64,000 nt of DNA, taken from positions 2,356,001 through 2,420,000 of the forward strand of contig NZ_AP036014.1 in NCBI RefSeq assembly GCF_003402415.2, written 5' to 3'. Below the pieces are notes generated by a model. It ran no database searches. It had not been told where the DNA came from and worked only from the letters and a program-made list of their open reading frames with translations. The position numbers and the translations under genes were made by a program. Origin of the DNA: Cupidesulfovibrio sp000226255 (GTDB lineage: Bacteria; Desulfobacterota; Desulfovibrionia; Desulfovibrionales; Desulfovibrionaceae). Shown here one piece after another: positions 34,642-45,749 of this stretch. How positions within the stretch are numbered: position 1 is the first letter of the stretch; each line of letters begins with the position of its first letter.

Positions 34642-35262
34642 CTACTTCAGCCTGGCCTGGACGGATTCGACGGCGCCCTCGAACATCACCAGCTTCGGGT
34701 GCTTCAGAATCTCGTAGACGCTGAGCTGGTCGGCGGTGATCAGGGTGATGCCGGGAATGTTGCGGGCCGAAAGGGCGAGGGTGGTGTTCTCGTCGGCGGT
34801 GATAACCAGGGCCTTCGAAAGGCCCAGGGTGTCGGCCACCTTGGCGAACAGCTTGGTCTTGATCCCGGGCAGTTCGATGCCCTTGACCACCATCAGGTTC
34901 TCGCCGGCAAGCCGCGAGCTGAGCGCCATCTTGAGCGCCAGCTGGCGGACCTTCTTGTTGATCTTGAAGCCGTACTCGCGGGGCTGAGGGCCGAAAATCA
35001 CGGCCCCGCCACGCCAGATGGGCGAGCGGTTCGAACCGGAACGGGCGCGGCCGGTGCCTTTCTGGCGCCAGGGCTTCGCACCGCCGCCGGAAACGAAGGC
35101 GCGGGTCTTGGTGGCATGGGTGCCGGAGCGCAGCCCGGCGCGGTGCGCACGGACCACGAGATTGAGAATCTCAGGCTTCACCTCGACCTCGAACACCTCG
35201 GGAGCGAGCGTCAGTTCGCCGGCTTCCTTCTTGTCCTGATCGTATACTTTCACCACAGCCAT
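34642..35262 (-). CDS. rplD: 50S ribosomal protein L4
   Basis: 206 residues; the tunnel loop (GGGAKPWRQKGTGRARSGSNRSPIWRGG region) is present. In gamma-proteobacteria L4 represses its own operon through the S10 leader; whether the long leader here serves the same role is unknown. Confidence 0.97.
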   Translation of the reverse strand: MAVVKVYDQDKKEAGELTLAPEVFEVEVKPEILNLVVRAHRAGLRSGTHATKTRAFVSGGGAKPWRQKGTGRARSGSNRSPIWRGGAVIFGPQPREYGFKINKKVRQLALKMALSSRLAGENLMVVKGIELPGIKTKLFAKVADTLGLSKALVITADENTTLALSARNIPGITLITADQLSVYEILKHPKLVMFEGAVESVQARLK

Positions 35263-35280
35263 GTGATCATCCTCATTTCG

Positions 35281-35910
35281 TTACTGCTTGCGCACCAGGA
35301 CGAGGCCGTTCTTGGGGCCGGGAACGGCGCCCTTCACCAGAATGACGTTGTCTTCGGCGCGGATGTCGACGATCTCGAGATTCTTGACCGTCACGCGCTC
35401 GTCACCCCAGTGGCCAGCCATCTTCTTGCCCTTGAACACGTGACCGGGGAAGGTGTTGTTACCGATGGAACCACCGGAACGATGCACCTTTTCGCAGCCG
35501 TGCGTGTCCTTGGAGCCGGCGAAGTTCCAGCGGCGCATGACGCCCTGGTACCCCTTGCCTATGCTGGTGCCGGTCACCTTCACCTTTTCGCCGGCGGCGA
35601 ACAGGGACACGGTGAGTTCCTGGCCGACTTCGAATTCGGCGGGCGCTTCCAGGCGGATTTCGCGAAGATTGCGGAAAAGACCCTTGCCGGCCTTGGCGAA
35701 GTGGCCACGGGCGGGCTTGGTGGTGTGCTTTTCCTTGGCTTCCTCGAAGGCGATCTGCACGGCGTCGTAGCCGTCGGTTTCGCCGTTGCGGACCTGGATG
35801 ACCGGACAGGGACCGGCCTGGATGACCGTAACAGCCACGGCGGAACCATCACTGGCGAAAATGCGGGTCATGCCGACCTTGCGACCCAGGATACCCAATT
35901 TCTCAGCCAT
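35281..35910 (-). CDS. rplC: 50S ribosomal protein L3
   Basis: 209 residues; LGILGRKVGMTRIFASDG, GKGYQGVMRRWNF and GSIGNNTFPGHVFKGKKMAGHWG are diagnostic. The last block carries the Gln/Asn methylation region near the peptidyl transferase centre. Confidence 0.97.
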   Translation of the reverse strand: MAEKLGILGRKVGMTRIFASDGSAVAVTVIQAGPCPVIQVRNGETDGYDAVQIAFEEAKEKHTTKPARGHFAKAGKGLFRNLREIRLEAPAEFEVGQELTVSLFAAGEKVKVTGTSIGKGYQGVMRRWNFAGSKDTHGCEKVHRSGGSIGNNTFPGHVFKGKKMAGHWGDERVTVKNLEIVDIRAEDNVILVKGAVPGPKNGLVLVRKQ

Positions 35911-35922
35911 GACTTCCTCTCA

Positions 35923-36240
<318 letters not shown>

Positions 36241-36614
36241 TGTTGATTACTCCGTTATCTGGCAAACGTACCCTTGCCGTCCAGCGCCTGACTGCCATGA
36301 GGTGAGAGGCAGGCGTGTCGGGTGCAGAGTTCCTCACGTTCGGTGGCGGCACACCGAGACCCGCCATAAGCATCCGGTGCTACGCTAAACCCGGACGCCG
36401 CTTCCGCGACGTGGGCACAGGTGGCATGTGACGCCATGGCGGCCTGCCGTCCAGCGGGGGACGGTGTGCCGTGATCTTCGAGGATTTGGAGCGGTGGAGA
36501 ATAAGGCGGGTGGGGAGCCAGCTGGCGCACCCAAGGCCTTCTCGTTCGCCTCGCGGCTACTGCTGCGCAGTGCCGTCCAGGAAGATCACCCATGTTGTCG
36601 CCAGCCTGGCCCTG

Positions 36615-36632
36615 GCCGGAGCATGCTCCGGC
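36615..36632. repeat. Perfect 18-bp palindrome in the S10 leader
   Basis: GCCGGAGCATGCTCCGGC reads the same on both strands. It could be an operator or an RNA hairpin with a short loop. It is 375 bases upstream of rpsJ. Confidence 0.6.
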
Positions 36633-36691
36633 GAGTGCAGGTGGTCCACAGGGGTCACCGAATAGGGCGCATTGCGCCCCGCAAGTACAGT

Positions 36692-36720
36692 ACCTTACAG
36701 CCCGCCAACGACAGTGTTAA
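36692..36720 (-). promoter_or_regulatory. Candidate promoter of the S10 supercluster
   Basis: TTAACA (36715-36720) and TAAGGT (36692-36697) on the minus strand, exactly 17 bases apart. The -10 match is only moderate. An alternative TTGACA at 36772-36777 has no -10 at the right distance. Confidence 0.38.
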
Positions 36721-36914
36721 CGGCGGACTGGAACGGCATGACTATTTGCGGCATTCGGTAACGCCTGCAAATGTCAAAGCTCGGCTTTCGCCAAACGCAT
36801 CAGGACAGGCTCGACCCGCCCTTCCCCTGCCGTTACAGGGGGCAACTTTTTTGCTCCGGAGAACCGGCGCGAGAGGGTTAACTACGCCACCGCCCCGTTC
36901 CCGTCAAGCTTTTT

Positions 36915-36953
36915 TGAAAAAAAGAGGCCCCGGACAGAAACTGCCCGGGGCCT
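36915..36953 (-). terminator. Terminator of the str operon (after fusA)
   Basis: Nine-bp stem AGGCCCCGG/CCGGGGCCT with an 11-base loop, followed on the fusA strand by CTCTTTTTTTC: a textbook intrinsic terminator 59 bases after the fusA stop. It separates the str operon from the S10 supercluster. Confidence 0.88.
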
Positions 36954-37011
36954 TGCTTTCAACGGATGCCTTTACCGGTGGCTCCGCCCTCTTCACGAAG
37001 TCCGAAGGGGG

Positions 37012-39087
<2,076 letters not shown>

Positions 39088-39105
39088 GATGGCTACTCCG
39101 GCGCT

Positions 39106-39576
39106 CTACCAGCGGTAATGGGCGAAGGCCTTGTTGGCTTCGGCCATGCGGTGGGTGTCTTCCTTCTTCTTCACGGCGCCGCCGCGGCTGTTGAAGGCGT
39201 CGATGAGTTCGGCGGAAAGCTTCGCGGACATGCCCTTCTCGCCACGCGAACGCGCGTAGTTGATCAGCCAGCGGATGGCCAGCGAGACCTGGCGGTCGGG
39301 GCGCACGTCCATGGGCACCTGGTAGGTGGCGCCGCCCACGCGGCGGGCCTTCACTTCCAAGTGCGGCTTCACGGACTCAACGGCGCGTTCGAACGCCTTC
39401 AGGGGTTCTTCGCCGGTCTTTTCGCCCAGGGTTTCGAGCGACTTGTAGAAAAGCTTTTCCGCCACGCCCTTCTTGCCGTCATACATCAGGCGGTTGATGA
39501 AACGGGCGGCCAGCCGGCTATTGTACACCGGATCGGGCAGAATCTCACGTCTGGGGACGGGTCCTTTACGAGGCAT
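39106..39576 (-). CDS. rpsG: 30S ribosomal protein S7
   Basis: 156 residues; MPRKGPVPRREILPDPVYNS and the ARSRGEKGMSAKLSAELIDAFNSRGGAVKKKEDTHRMAEANKAFAHYRW-type C-terminal half are diagnostic. It nucleates the 30S head and in E. coli represses the str operon. 15 bases after rpsL. Confidence 0.98.
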   Translation of the reverse strand: MPRKGPVPRREILPDPVYNSRLAARFINRLMYDGKKGVAEKLFYKSLETLGEKTGEEPLKAFERAVESVKPHLEVKARRVGGATYQVPMDVRPDRQVSLAIRWLINYARSRGEKGMSAKLSAELIDAFNSRGGAVKKKEDTHRMAEANKAFAHYRW

Positions 39577-39591
39577 CGAAATACTCCCTTG

Positions 39592-39963
<372 letters not shown>

Positions 39964-40011
39964 TCTGCTCCTCCGTGAAAGTGGATCGGAAACAATCGGT
40001 AAAGGCGCATG

Positions 40012-40040
40012 GGCATAGCCCAGCGCCTGACGGTTGTCAA
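40012..40040 (-). promoter_or_regulatory. Promoter of the str operon
   Basis: Perfect TTGACA (40035-40040), exactly 17 bases, then TATGCC (40012-40017) on the minus strand, about 50 bases upstream of rpsL. The spacing, sequence and position are what a strong sigma-70-type promoter would show. Confidence 0.7.
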
Positions 40041-41053
40041 GCAACACGATACGGAGCCCGCCCGAGATCACCTGTGGGGCTGGTCCGCGCCGAACTCACG
40101 GTCACACGGGCTACCGGACACGCCGCAAGCGCTCCGGTGGGGCGGGGTTCCAGCAGCCAAGCATCCCCGCAAAATCGCCCACCATGGTCCTGAACCCAAG
40201 TCATCTACTCCCTTTCCGACGAATGGACAAGTTTTTTCCATGCGCAGTTCCGGGGGCATCTGCGCACACGGCCGTGTTCCCTTTCCCTATGCAGCCTTAG
40301 ACATGCCGCGTTGTTGCTTCATGGTTGATGCACGCGCCACACGCCCCTCATGGACACGTGGCACCCGCCTACTCCCGCCGGGGTCGGATGGCCCGGGCCG
40401 GGTCGCGCAGGAGATGCGCGCAACTGGGAACATCTGGATCTCGCGGAACGCCAATCCGCCGCCCGCGAAAGGCATATATATGGTATGATGCCCCCACGGC
40501 CTCCAGCACCAGCCCTGCCCCCCTGCGCCTTCCTCCAGCAACACCGCCTCGACATGACCCGCACCGGGCAACTTGGCATGCCCCGCGACACGCGCCCCTC
40601 CTCGCACCTGCCTTGCGCTCACCCCGCCCTGCCACGCCAAAACCGTCAGCCGCGCAGAACGCTCACCCCGCCCTTGGTCATTTTGTCACAACCCAAACGA
40701 CACGCCTTCGTCACCACGCAAGGCGCGGGATGTGCCGAAGACGCCCGCCCGCTCACGTGAATCTGCCCGCAGGACGAGCCTTTTCACTTCAAACGCATGA
40801 TTTCAAGATGTTGCAAACACGCCCCGGCCTATGCCCACCGCCTGCCCCCAACCGCGAAAACGCCATCCCCTTGCCGCTCTCCACCGCCCATGCCGGTGTT
40901 CACATGCCGGGACAGCCCAGCACCTCTCCCTTGCCCGCGCACGCCGCGCAATCCGGTTCCTTGCCGCAAGGCCGTCCGACGCCTTGGCCGACGCGCCCCT
41001 GCTGGCGCAAAATCAGCGACCTGACGCTTTTCCCCCATTTGCCGCTTGACATT
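40041..41053. other. Large gap between the str operon and sat
   Basis: About a kilobase without a recognised gene. Several open frames exist but are Pro/Ala/Arg-rich with no family resemblance, start or ribosome-binding site of quality. A short AT-rich patch CATATATATGGTATGATG near 40470-40490 is the only compositional break before the sat promoter. A small RNA could lie here but no hairpin-plus-U-tract was found. Confidence 0.5.
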
Positions 41054-41071
41054 ATGTAAAATATTTCACAA
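41054..41071 (+). promoter_or_regulatory. Candidate Rex operator in the sat promoter
   Basis: ATGTAAAATATTTCACAA matches the Rex consensus TTGTGAAATATTTCACAA at 16 of 18 positions. A TTGACA hexamer at 41046-41051 abuts it, so Rex bound here would block RNA polymerase. Rex is a redox repressor released by NADH; in D. vulgaris Hildenborough Rex is reported to repress sat. The ATG of sat is ~145 bases downstream. Confidence 0.65.
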
Positions 41072-41216
41072 GAGGGATTCGTGAACGGCGACTTGCACTC
41101 CCGAATGCACCGCCGCTTCCGCGCGCCTCTCTCACGAGAGCAGCTTTTTCGTAGGCGCCGCCCATAAGCGGCGCGCCATGGCAACAACACATTCATTCAT
41201 TTGGAGGATGGAAGGT

Positions 41217-42503
41217 ATGTCCAAGCTGGTTCCCCCTCATGGTGGTAAGGGCCTCGTCTGCTGCCTGCTCGAAGGTGCCGCCCGCGAAGCCGAACTCAAG
41301 AAGGCCGCTGGCCTGAAGCAGATCGAAATCAGCTCGCGCACCAAGGGCGACCTCATCATGATGGGCATCGGCGGCTTCTCTCCGCTGAACGGCTTCATGA
41401 AGAAGGCCGACTGGAAGAGCGTCTGCGAAAAGATGACCACCGCCGACGGCACCTTCTGGCCCGTGCCGGTGACCATGGACATCTCCAAGGAAGACGCCGC
41501 CGCCGTGAAGGTGGGCGACGAAGTGGCCCTGGTGCGCAAGGGTGAAACCTTCGCCACCATGAAGATCGAAGAAATCTACGAAATGACCGAAGCCGACAAG
41601 AAGTGGGAATGCGAACTCGTCTTCAAGGGCGAAGGCCCCGACTCCCAGAAGTTCTGGGAAGTGGCGCTCGAAGACCACCCCGGCGTGAAGATGGTCATGG
41701 AACAGAAGGAATTCAACGTCGCCGGCACCGTCAAGGTGCTGTCCGAAGGTGACTTCCCCACCAAGTTCGCTGGCGTGTACAAGCGCCCCGCCGAACTGCG
41801 CGCCGAAATGGAAGAACGCGGCTGGGCCAACGTTGCCGCCCTGCAGCTGCGCAACCCCATGCACCGCTCGCATGAATTCCTGGCCAAGATCGCCATCGAA
41901 GTGTGCGACGGCGTGGTCATCCACTCCCTGGTGGGCGCCCTGAAGCCCGGCGACATCCCCGCCGAAGTGCGCGTGAAGTGCATCGACACCCTGGTCGAAA
42001 AGTACTTCGTGAAGCAGAACGTCATCCAGGCCGGCTACCCCCTGGACATGCGCTACGCCGGTCCCCGCGAAGGCCTGCTGCACGCCACCTTCCGCCAGAA
42101 CTACGGCATCAACCGCATGATCATCGGCCGTGACCATGCCGGCGTGGGCGACTTCTACGGCATGTTCGAAGCCCAGACCATCTTCGACAAGATCCCCTAC
42201 GTCAACGAAGCCTGCCCCGAGCCCGGCAAGGCCCTGATCTGCACCCCGCTGAAGATCGACTGGACCTTCTACTGCTACAAGTGCGACGGCATGGCCTCCC
42301 TGCGCACCTGCCCGCACGGCAAGGAAGACCGCGTCATCCTGTCCGGCACCAAGCTGCGCAAGGCCCTGTCCGACGGCGCCCCCGTGGCCGACCACTTCGG
42401 CCGCGACGAAGTGCTGGAAATCCTGCGCGCCTACTACGAAGGCCTGACCGAAAAGGTCGAGGTCAAGATGCAGCAGGCCGCTTCCGGCTCCGTGATGAAG
42501 TAG
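41217..42503 (+). CDS. sat: Sulfate adenylyltransferase (ATP sulfurylase), dissimilatory
   Basis: 428-residue homo-oligomeric enzyme that turns sulfate and ATP into adenosine phosphosulfate and pyrophosphate, the entry step of sulfate respiration. The active-site motifs QLRNPMHRSHE (residues 210-220) and GRDHAG (304-309) are intact, and a CYKCDG...CPHG segment near residue 360 probably holds a structural metal. The start is taken at MSKLVPPHGG; GGAGGA is 8 bases upstream. Codon use is strongly biased to GAA/AAG/GGC, as expected for one of the most abundant proteins of the cell. It is a single-gene transcript: a terminator follows at once, and aprAB is not adjacent. Confidence 0.98.
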   Translation: MSKLVPPHGGKGLVCCLLEGAAREAELKKAAGLKQIEISSRTKGDLIMMGIGGFSPLNGFMKKADWKSVCEKMTTADGTFWPVPVTMDISKEDAAAVKVGDEVALVRKGETFATMKIEEIYEMTEADKKWECELVFKGEGPDSQKFWEVALEDHPGVKMVMEQKEFNVAGTVKVLSEGDFPTKFAGVYKRPAELRAEMEERGWANVAALQLRNPMHRSHEFLAKIAIEVCDGVVIHSLVGALKPGDIPAEVRVKCIDTLVEKYFVKQNVIQAGYPLDMRYAGPREGLLHATFRQNYGINRMIIGRDHAGVGDFYGMFEAQTIFDKIPYVNEACPEPGKALICTPLKIDWTFYCYKCDGMASLRTCPHGKEDRVILSGTKLRKALSDGAPVADHFGRDEVLEILRAYYEGLTEKVEVKMQQAASGSVMK

Positions 42504-42533
42504 GCCCCGGCCGCTTCAACGCACGCTACATCG

Positions 42534-42561
42534 GGGAGGCGCCGCAAGGCGCCTCCCTTTT
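42534..42561 (+). terminator. Terminator of sat
   Basis: Ten-bp stem GGGAGGCGCC/GGCGCCTCCC with a GCAA tetraloop followed by TTTT, 30 bases after the sat stop: a strong intrinsic terminator. Confidence 0.88.
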
Positions 42562-42677
42562 CCATTTCAATCAGAGGCCTCCGTCGCTCCGGCATCGCTC
42601 ACGCAAAAGGCGCGGCCCGCCGACATGGGTGGCCGCGCGCTTGCTGTCTACAAAACGATCGGGAATAGGGAGAATAC

Positions 42678-43703
42678 CTAACGTGCCCACCATGGCACAT
42701 GCGACCAGCCGGAACGCAGCCCCTCGCGCCATTCGGCGGCATGGGGGTCAACGCTGGCCAGCAGGGCGTGAAAGCGCGGTGAATGGTCCAGGTGCGCGGT
42801 GTGACAGAGTTCGTGCAGCAACACGTGGCGGGCCAGTTCACGCGGCAGGAACAGCAGGCTGGCGTTGCAACTGATGGTGCCCCGTGCCGAACAGCTGCCC
42901 CAGCGGGTCTGCTGCATGCGCACCACGCAGCGCTGATAGCGAAAGCCGTGCTCCACGGCCAGCCCGTGCAGCCACGGCGCCAGCCGCCGCCGGGCCACGG
43001 CGCGCAGCCAATCGCGCAGCAGGTCCACGGCCACGCCGTCGCCCGCCCCCCCTTCCGGCACGCGCAGGCGCAGGGCGGCGTCCACCTCACGCAGTTCCGG
43101 GCGCATGCCCGGCGCAAGGGGCGCACGAATCACGGCATAGTGCGCATGCACCGCAGGCAGAAGCACCTCGACGGGCACGCTGCGGATGCCGTCCGGCCCC
43201 AGAAACGCCCCGCAGCCCCCGACATTGCCGCCAGCCCCGCCAAGGCCATCGCCCGCGCCCCCCTGGGACTCCGCCAGCCCGGCGCGCAGCAGGGCCCGAA
43301 CGATCCATGTGCGGTGGCGCTCCAGCACCTCGGGGATGCGCGTTGCGCTGAAGCCTTGCGGCACCACCACCTCCAGCCCGCGCCGGGGCACGATGCGCAG
43401 GCGCACCCGCCGGGCGCGGGGACTGGTGCGCACGTCGTGGCGAGGCGGCCACGCCACTTCGGGCTGATCCGCGCGGGCGATTCCCGCCCCTGCGTCCGAC
43501 AAGTCGCCGGGGTCGCCAGACGCGCCCGTAGCCGCCGCGGGGGCCGTCTCCGGCCCGGCGTCCGATTCGCTGTCCTGTTCGGAACCTAGTCCGGAACCAG
43601 GCACGCCGCCTGGCCAGCCCGGACAGACACCGGCGAAACGCCGCATCAGATCCTTCAATGGGTTCATCGGGTCCGGGTCTTTACCTGTTTCTGTTTCCCG
43701 CAT
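42678..43703 (-). CDS. YgjP/DUF45-type metallopeptidase
   Basis: 341-residue protein whose C-terminal two-thirds match the YgjP-like (M48-related, SprT-like) family: QTRWGSCSARGTI and the zinc motif HELCH (297-301), followed by HLDHSPRFH. The N-terminal ~90 residues are a low-complexity Pro/Gly/Ala/Asp region, and a second Gly-rich insertion (GGAGDGLGGAGG) splits the domain; E. coli YgjP is only ~167 residues. A start 12 codons further in (43667) is possible; no good ribosome-binding site decides. Function beyond probable zinc peptidase is unknown. It converges on sat from the far side of the terminator. Confidence 0.8.
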   Translation of the reverse strand: MRETETGKDPDPMNPLKDLMRRFAGVCPGWPGGVPGSGLGSEQDSESDAGPETAPAAATGASGDPGDLSDAGAGIARADQPEVAWPPRHDVRTSPRARRVRLRIVPRRGLEVVVPQGFSATRIPEVLERHRTWIVRALLRAGLAESQGGAGDGLGGAGGNVGGCGAFLGPDGIRSVPVEVLLPAVHAHYAVIRAPLAPGMRPELREVDAALRLRVPEGGAGDGVAVDLLRDWLRAVARRRLAPWLHGLAVEHGFRYQRCVVRMQQTRWGSCSARGTISCNASLLFLPRELARHVLLHELCHTAHLDHSPRFHALLASVDPHAAEWREGLRSGWSHVPWWAR

Positions 43704-43760
43704 ACTATCGCATCGCCTCGGGCTGGCCTTTACGCAAGACCCGCACTGGAGATTCGAGAC

Positions 43761-44798
43761 ATGCTCGCGTCCAATCGTTCCGCCGCCATCTGGGGCGGCT
43801 TCCTGCTCGCCGCGCTGGGCGCGGCCTTCTGCGCCTGGGCCGCCGTCGCCCCTTCCGAGTCGCTGTGCATCAGCACCGGCTGCTCGCTGTACCGCAACCT
43901 GACGGTGTGGGGGCTGCCCCTGTGGTGGTACGGCGCGGGGGCGTTCTCGCTCCTAGCCCTGTTCTGCATCTTCGGCAAGCAGGGGGCGGCGCGCGGGTTC
44001 GTCTGGCTGATGCTGGCCGCCGACACCGCCCTGCTGGCCCTGATGGCCCTCACCGCCCCCTGCGCCGCGTGCCTGGTGGTGGCGGCGCTCATCGCCGGTA
44101 CCTTCGTGGCCATCCCCGCCGAACCGCGCCGCGACCGGCAGCAGCGCATCTCCATCCTGCTCCTGCTGTGGGGGGGCCTGTTCTTCGCCAACGGGGCGGC
44201 ACTGGCCACCGAGCGCATGGGGGCATGGAACCTCCAGGGACCGGAGAACGCCCCCGTCACCCTGTACTTCTCGCCGTCGTGCCCGGCCTGCCGTCAGGCC
44301 ATCACCGCCCTCGCCTCCGCCGCTCCGGACACCGTGGCCTACCGCCCCGTGGCCGAAAACGATGACGACGTCCCGGCCATCGAACAGATGCGCCGCGCCG
44401 TCGAGCAGGGTACCCCGGTTGCCGAAGCCTTGCGCGCGGCGACGGAAACGCCCCCCTCCCCGGACATGTCCATGCTCGACCAGGCGCGCCTGCGCTGGAA
44501 GCTGCTGCGCAACAAGGCCCGCGTGCTCTCCACGGGCGCGGACCGGCTGCCCGTCATGCTGATTTCGGGCATGCCCCGCCTGCCCTACGGACAGGGCGCG
44601 GAAGGTGCGCCCGCGCCCTCCCAGCCCCCCAAGTCCGCCGCGCCGCAAGCCGGGCCGTCAACGCCGGTGCCGGGCCAGAACGGCAAGCCCCCCGCGCCCG
44701 TCTCGGGAACCAACGGCCAGGACGGTGCGCTGCCCTTCCTAACAAACGACTTTGCCGGATGCGGGCAGACGCCCACCAGCAACGCCACCTGCAACTGA
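43761..44798 (+). CDS. VKOR-like membrane protein fused to a thioredoxin-like domain
   Basis: 345 residues. Residues 1-150 hold about five membrane helices with a cysteine pair C36/C41 (CISTGC) in a loop after helix 1 and a CxxC C101/C104 (PCAAC), the layout of bacterial vitamin K epoxide reductase-like disulfide oxidases. A periplasmic thioredoxin-like domain follows with FSPSCPAC (C174/C177). The end is a Pro/Ala-rich tail with two more cysteines (FAGCGQTPTSNATCN). By family it would oxidise quinone-linked cysteines to form disulfides in exported proteins, replacing DsbB/DsbA. The match is from topology and cysteine pattern, so a different Cys-based membrane redox protein is possible. It is transcribed away from the metallopeptidase gene, 57 bases apart. 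Confidence 0.62.
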   Translation: MLASNRSAAIWGGFLLAALGAAFCAWAAVAPSESLCISTGCSLYRNLTVWGLPLWWYGAGAFSLLALFCIFGKQGAARGFVWLMLAADTALLALMALTAPCAACLVVAALIAGTFVAIPAEPRRDRQQRISILLLLWGGLFFANGAALATERMGAWNLQGPENAPVTLYFSPSCPACRQAITALASAAPDTVAYRPVAENDDDVPAIEQMRRAVEQGTPVAEALRAATETPPSPDMSMLDQARLRWKLLRNKARVLSTGADRLPVMLISGMPRLPYGQGAEGAPAPSQPPKSAAPQAGPSTPVPGQNGKPPAPVSGTNGQDGALPFLTNDFAGCGQTPTSNATCN

Positions 44799-44994
44799 CC
44801 CCGCCGGTCTTGTCACCCCGTGCCCCTGCGGCACACCTGCGCCGCCACGCCTTGGCTTGGCCTCGGTGCGGCTTTGCTTCGCGCCAAAGTGGGTACGGTG
44901 CTGGCAAGACGCGGGTCTGGCGCGCTGGACAGACATCCCTTCCTCCAGGCTTCAGCGCGCGAGTTGAACAATCAATCAGAACCTGCATGTTTTG

Positions 44995-45023
44995 TTGACC
45001 TTTCGGGCATTTCAGACTATGTG
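44995..45023 (+). promoter_or_regulatory. Promoter of the rsbRD-like/dsrMKJOP operon
   Basis: TTGACC (44995-45000), exactly 17 bases, then TATGTG (45018-45023). Five of six and four of six consensus matches with ideal spacing. The start would lie near 45030, about 160 bases upstream of the first gene. Confidence 0.6.
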
Positions 45024-45040
45024 AAAAAAATCATTTTTTC
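45023..45040 (+). promoter_or_regulatory. AT-rich inverted repeat overlapping the dsr start site
   Basis: GAAAAAA-ATCA-TTTTTTC: seven-base arms and a four-base centre, beginning at the last base of the -10 element. Its outer sequence (TGTGAAAA....TTTTCAGACA) extends the symmetry imperfectly. The position fits an operator. Confidence 0.45.
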
Positions 45041-45188
45041 AGACATCACGCCTGCGCACGCCGTGCGCCGGGTCTGTCCGGGGACGCGCTGCATCCCCCC
45101 TTTTCGCTTGGACAAAGCGAAAAAAACGCCGTATAGGGGGGTGCGCCGAGAAAGGCGCGTCCGCTAACCGCAACGGCAAAGAGTTCAC

Positions 45189-45734
45189 ATGACCATCCGG
45201 GATCTGCTCTTCGAGCACAAGGACGCCATCATCCACAAATGGATAGACGCCATGTACGGCACCTATCCGTTTGACACCGTAGGTTTCCTGCGCAGCAGCA
45301 GGGACCAGTTCTCCAACCCCGTGGGCCACACCACGGCGGCCTCCGCCGTGGTCATCTTCGACGCCGTGGCCGGGGACGACGTGGATGACGCCCTTCTTTC
45401 CGAGGCCATAGAGGATGTCATCCGCATCCGGGCCATCCAGAATTTCACCCCCGAGCAGGCCGTAGGCGTGCTGTTCGTGCTGAAGACGGTGATCCGCCAG
45501 ATGCTGCGGGCCGCCATCATGCAGCACGGGCTGCACGACGGGCAGCTGGAGGTCGAATCGCGCATCGACACCGTGGCGCTGCTTGCCTTTGGCAAGTACG
45601 CCGCATGCCGTGAGCGCCTGCACATGATGAAGGTCGATGACTTCAAACGTGGATACGCCCAGCTCTTGCGCAGGGCTGAACGTATATTGGACAAACCGGT
45701 AGGGGAACCGGACACGCAGAAACCGATAGCCTAG
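45189..45734 (+). CDS. RsbRD_N-domain protein preceding dsrMKJOP
   Basis: 181-residue soluble, alpha-helical protein matching the RsbRD N-terminal domain, a globin-like sensory fold found at the front of stressosome and RsbR-type proteins: DLLFEHKDAIIHKWIDAMYGTYPFD, FSNPVGH, and later RIRAIQNFTPEQAVGVLFVLK. It stands alone without an output domain. It lies 15 bases before dsrM and shares its promoter, and this arrangement is known from Desulfovibrio. Inference: a regulator or sensor of sulfite-reduction status; no partner is visible. Confidence 0.72.
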   Translation: MTIRDLLFEHKDAIIHKWIDAMYGTYPFDTVGFLRSSRDQFSNPVGHTTAASAVVIFDAVAGDDVDDALLSEAIEDVIRIRAIQNFTPEQAVGVLFVLKTVIRQMLRAAIMQHGLHDGQLEVESRIDTVALLAFGKYAACRERLHMMKVDDFKRGYAQLLRRAERILDKPVGEPDTQKPIA

Positions 45735-45749
45735 CAGCGAGGTAACGGA

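Larger units (their letters stand above)
36241..36914 (-). promoter_or_regulatory. Long leader/promoter region of the S10 supercluster
   Basis: The ~675 bases between the fusA terminator and rpsJ contain no plausible gene but show several inverted repeats: a perfect 18-bp palindrome at 36615-36632 and a GGGCGC-ATT-GCGCCC hairpin at 36665-36680. If transcription starts near 36685 the leader would exceed 440 nucleotides, which leaves room for autoregulation by a ribosomal protein. No E. coli-type S10 leader fold was recognised. Confidence 0.5.
44799..45188. other. Region upstream of the dsr operon
   Basis: No gene. It contains GC-rich sequence without a convincing terminator for the upstream gene, then an AT-rich patch (~44990-45050) with the dsr promoter and an overlapping inverted repeat, then a ~145-base leader. 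A purine-rich AAAGCGAAAAAAACG stretch lies at ~45115-45127. Confidence 0.6.

Noticed and set aside
36749..36777. TTGACA upstream of rpsJ as the -35 of the S10 promoter
   Set aside because: No -10-like hexamer at 16-18 bases; the next AATAGT is 25 bases away.
40072..41053. Several 60-160-codon frames in the gap before sat
   Set aside because: Pro/Arg/Ala-rich, mutually overlapping on both strands, with no start signal or family resemblance.
45018..45050. A Rex site at the dsr promoter
   Set aside because: The half-sites are too far apart and one is interrupted, unlike the sat site.
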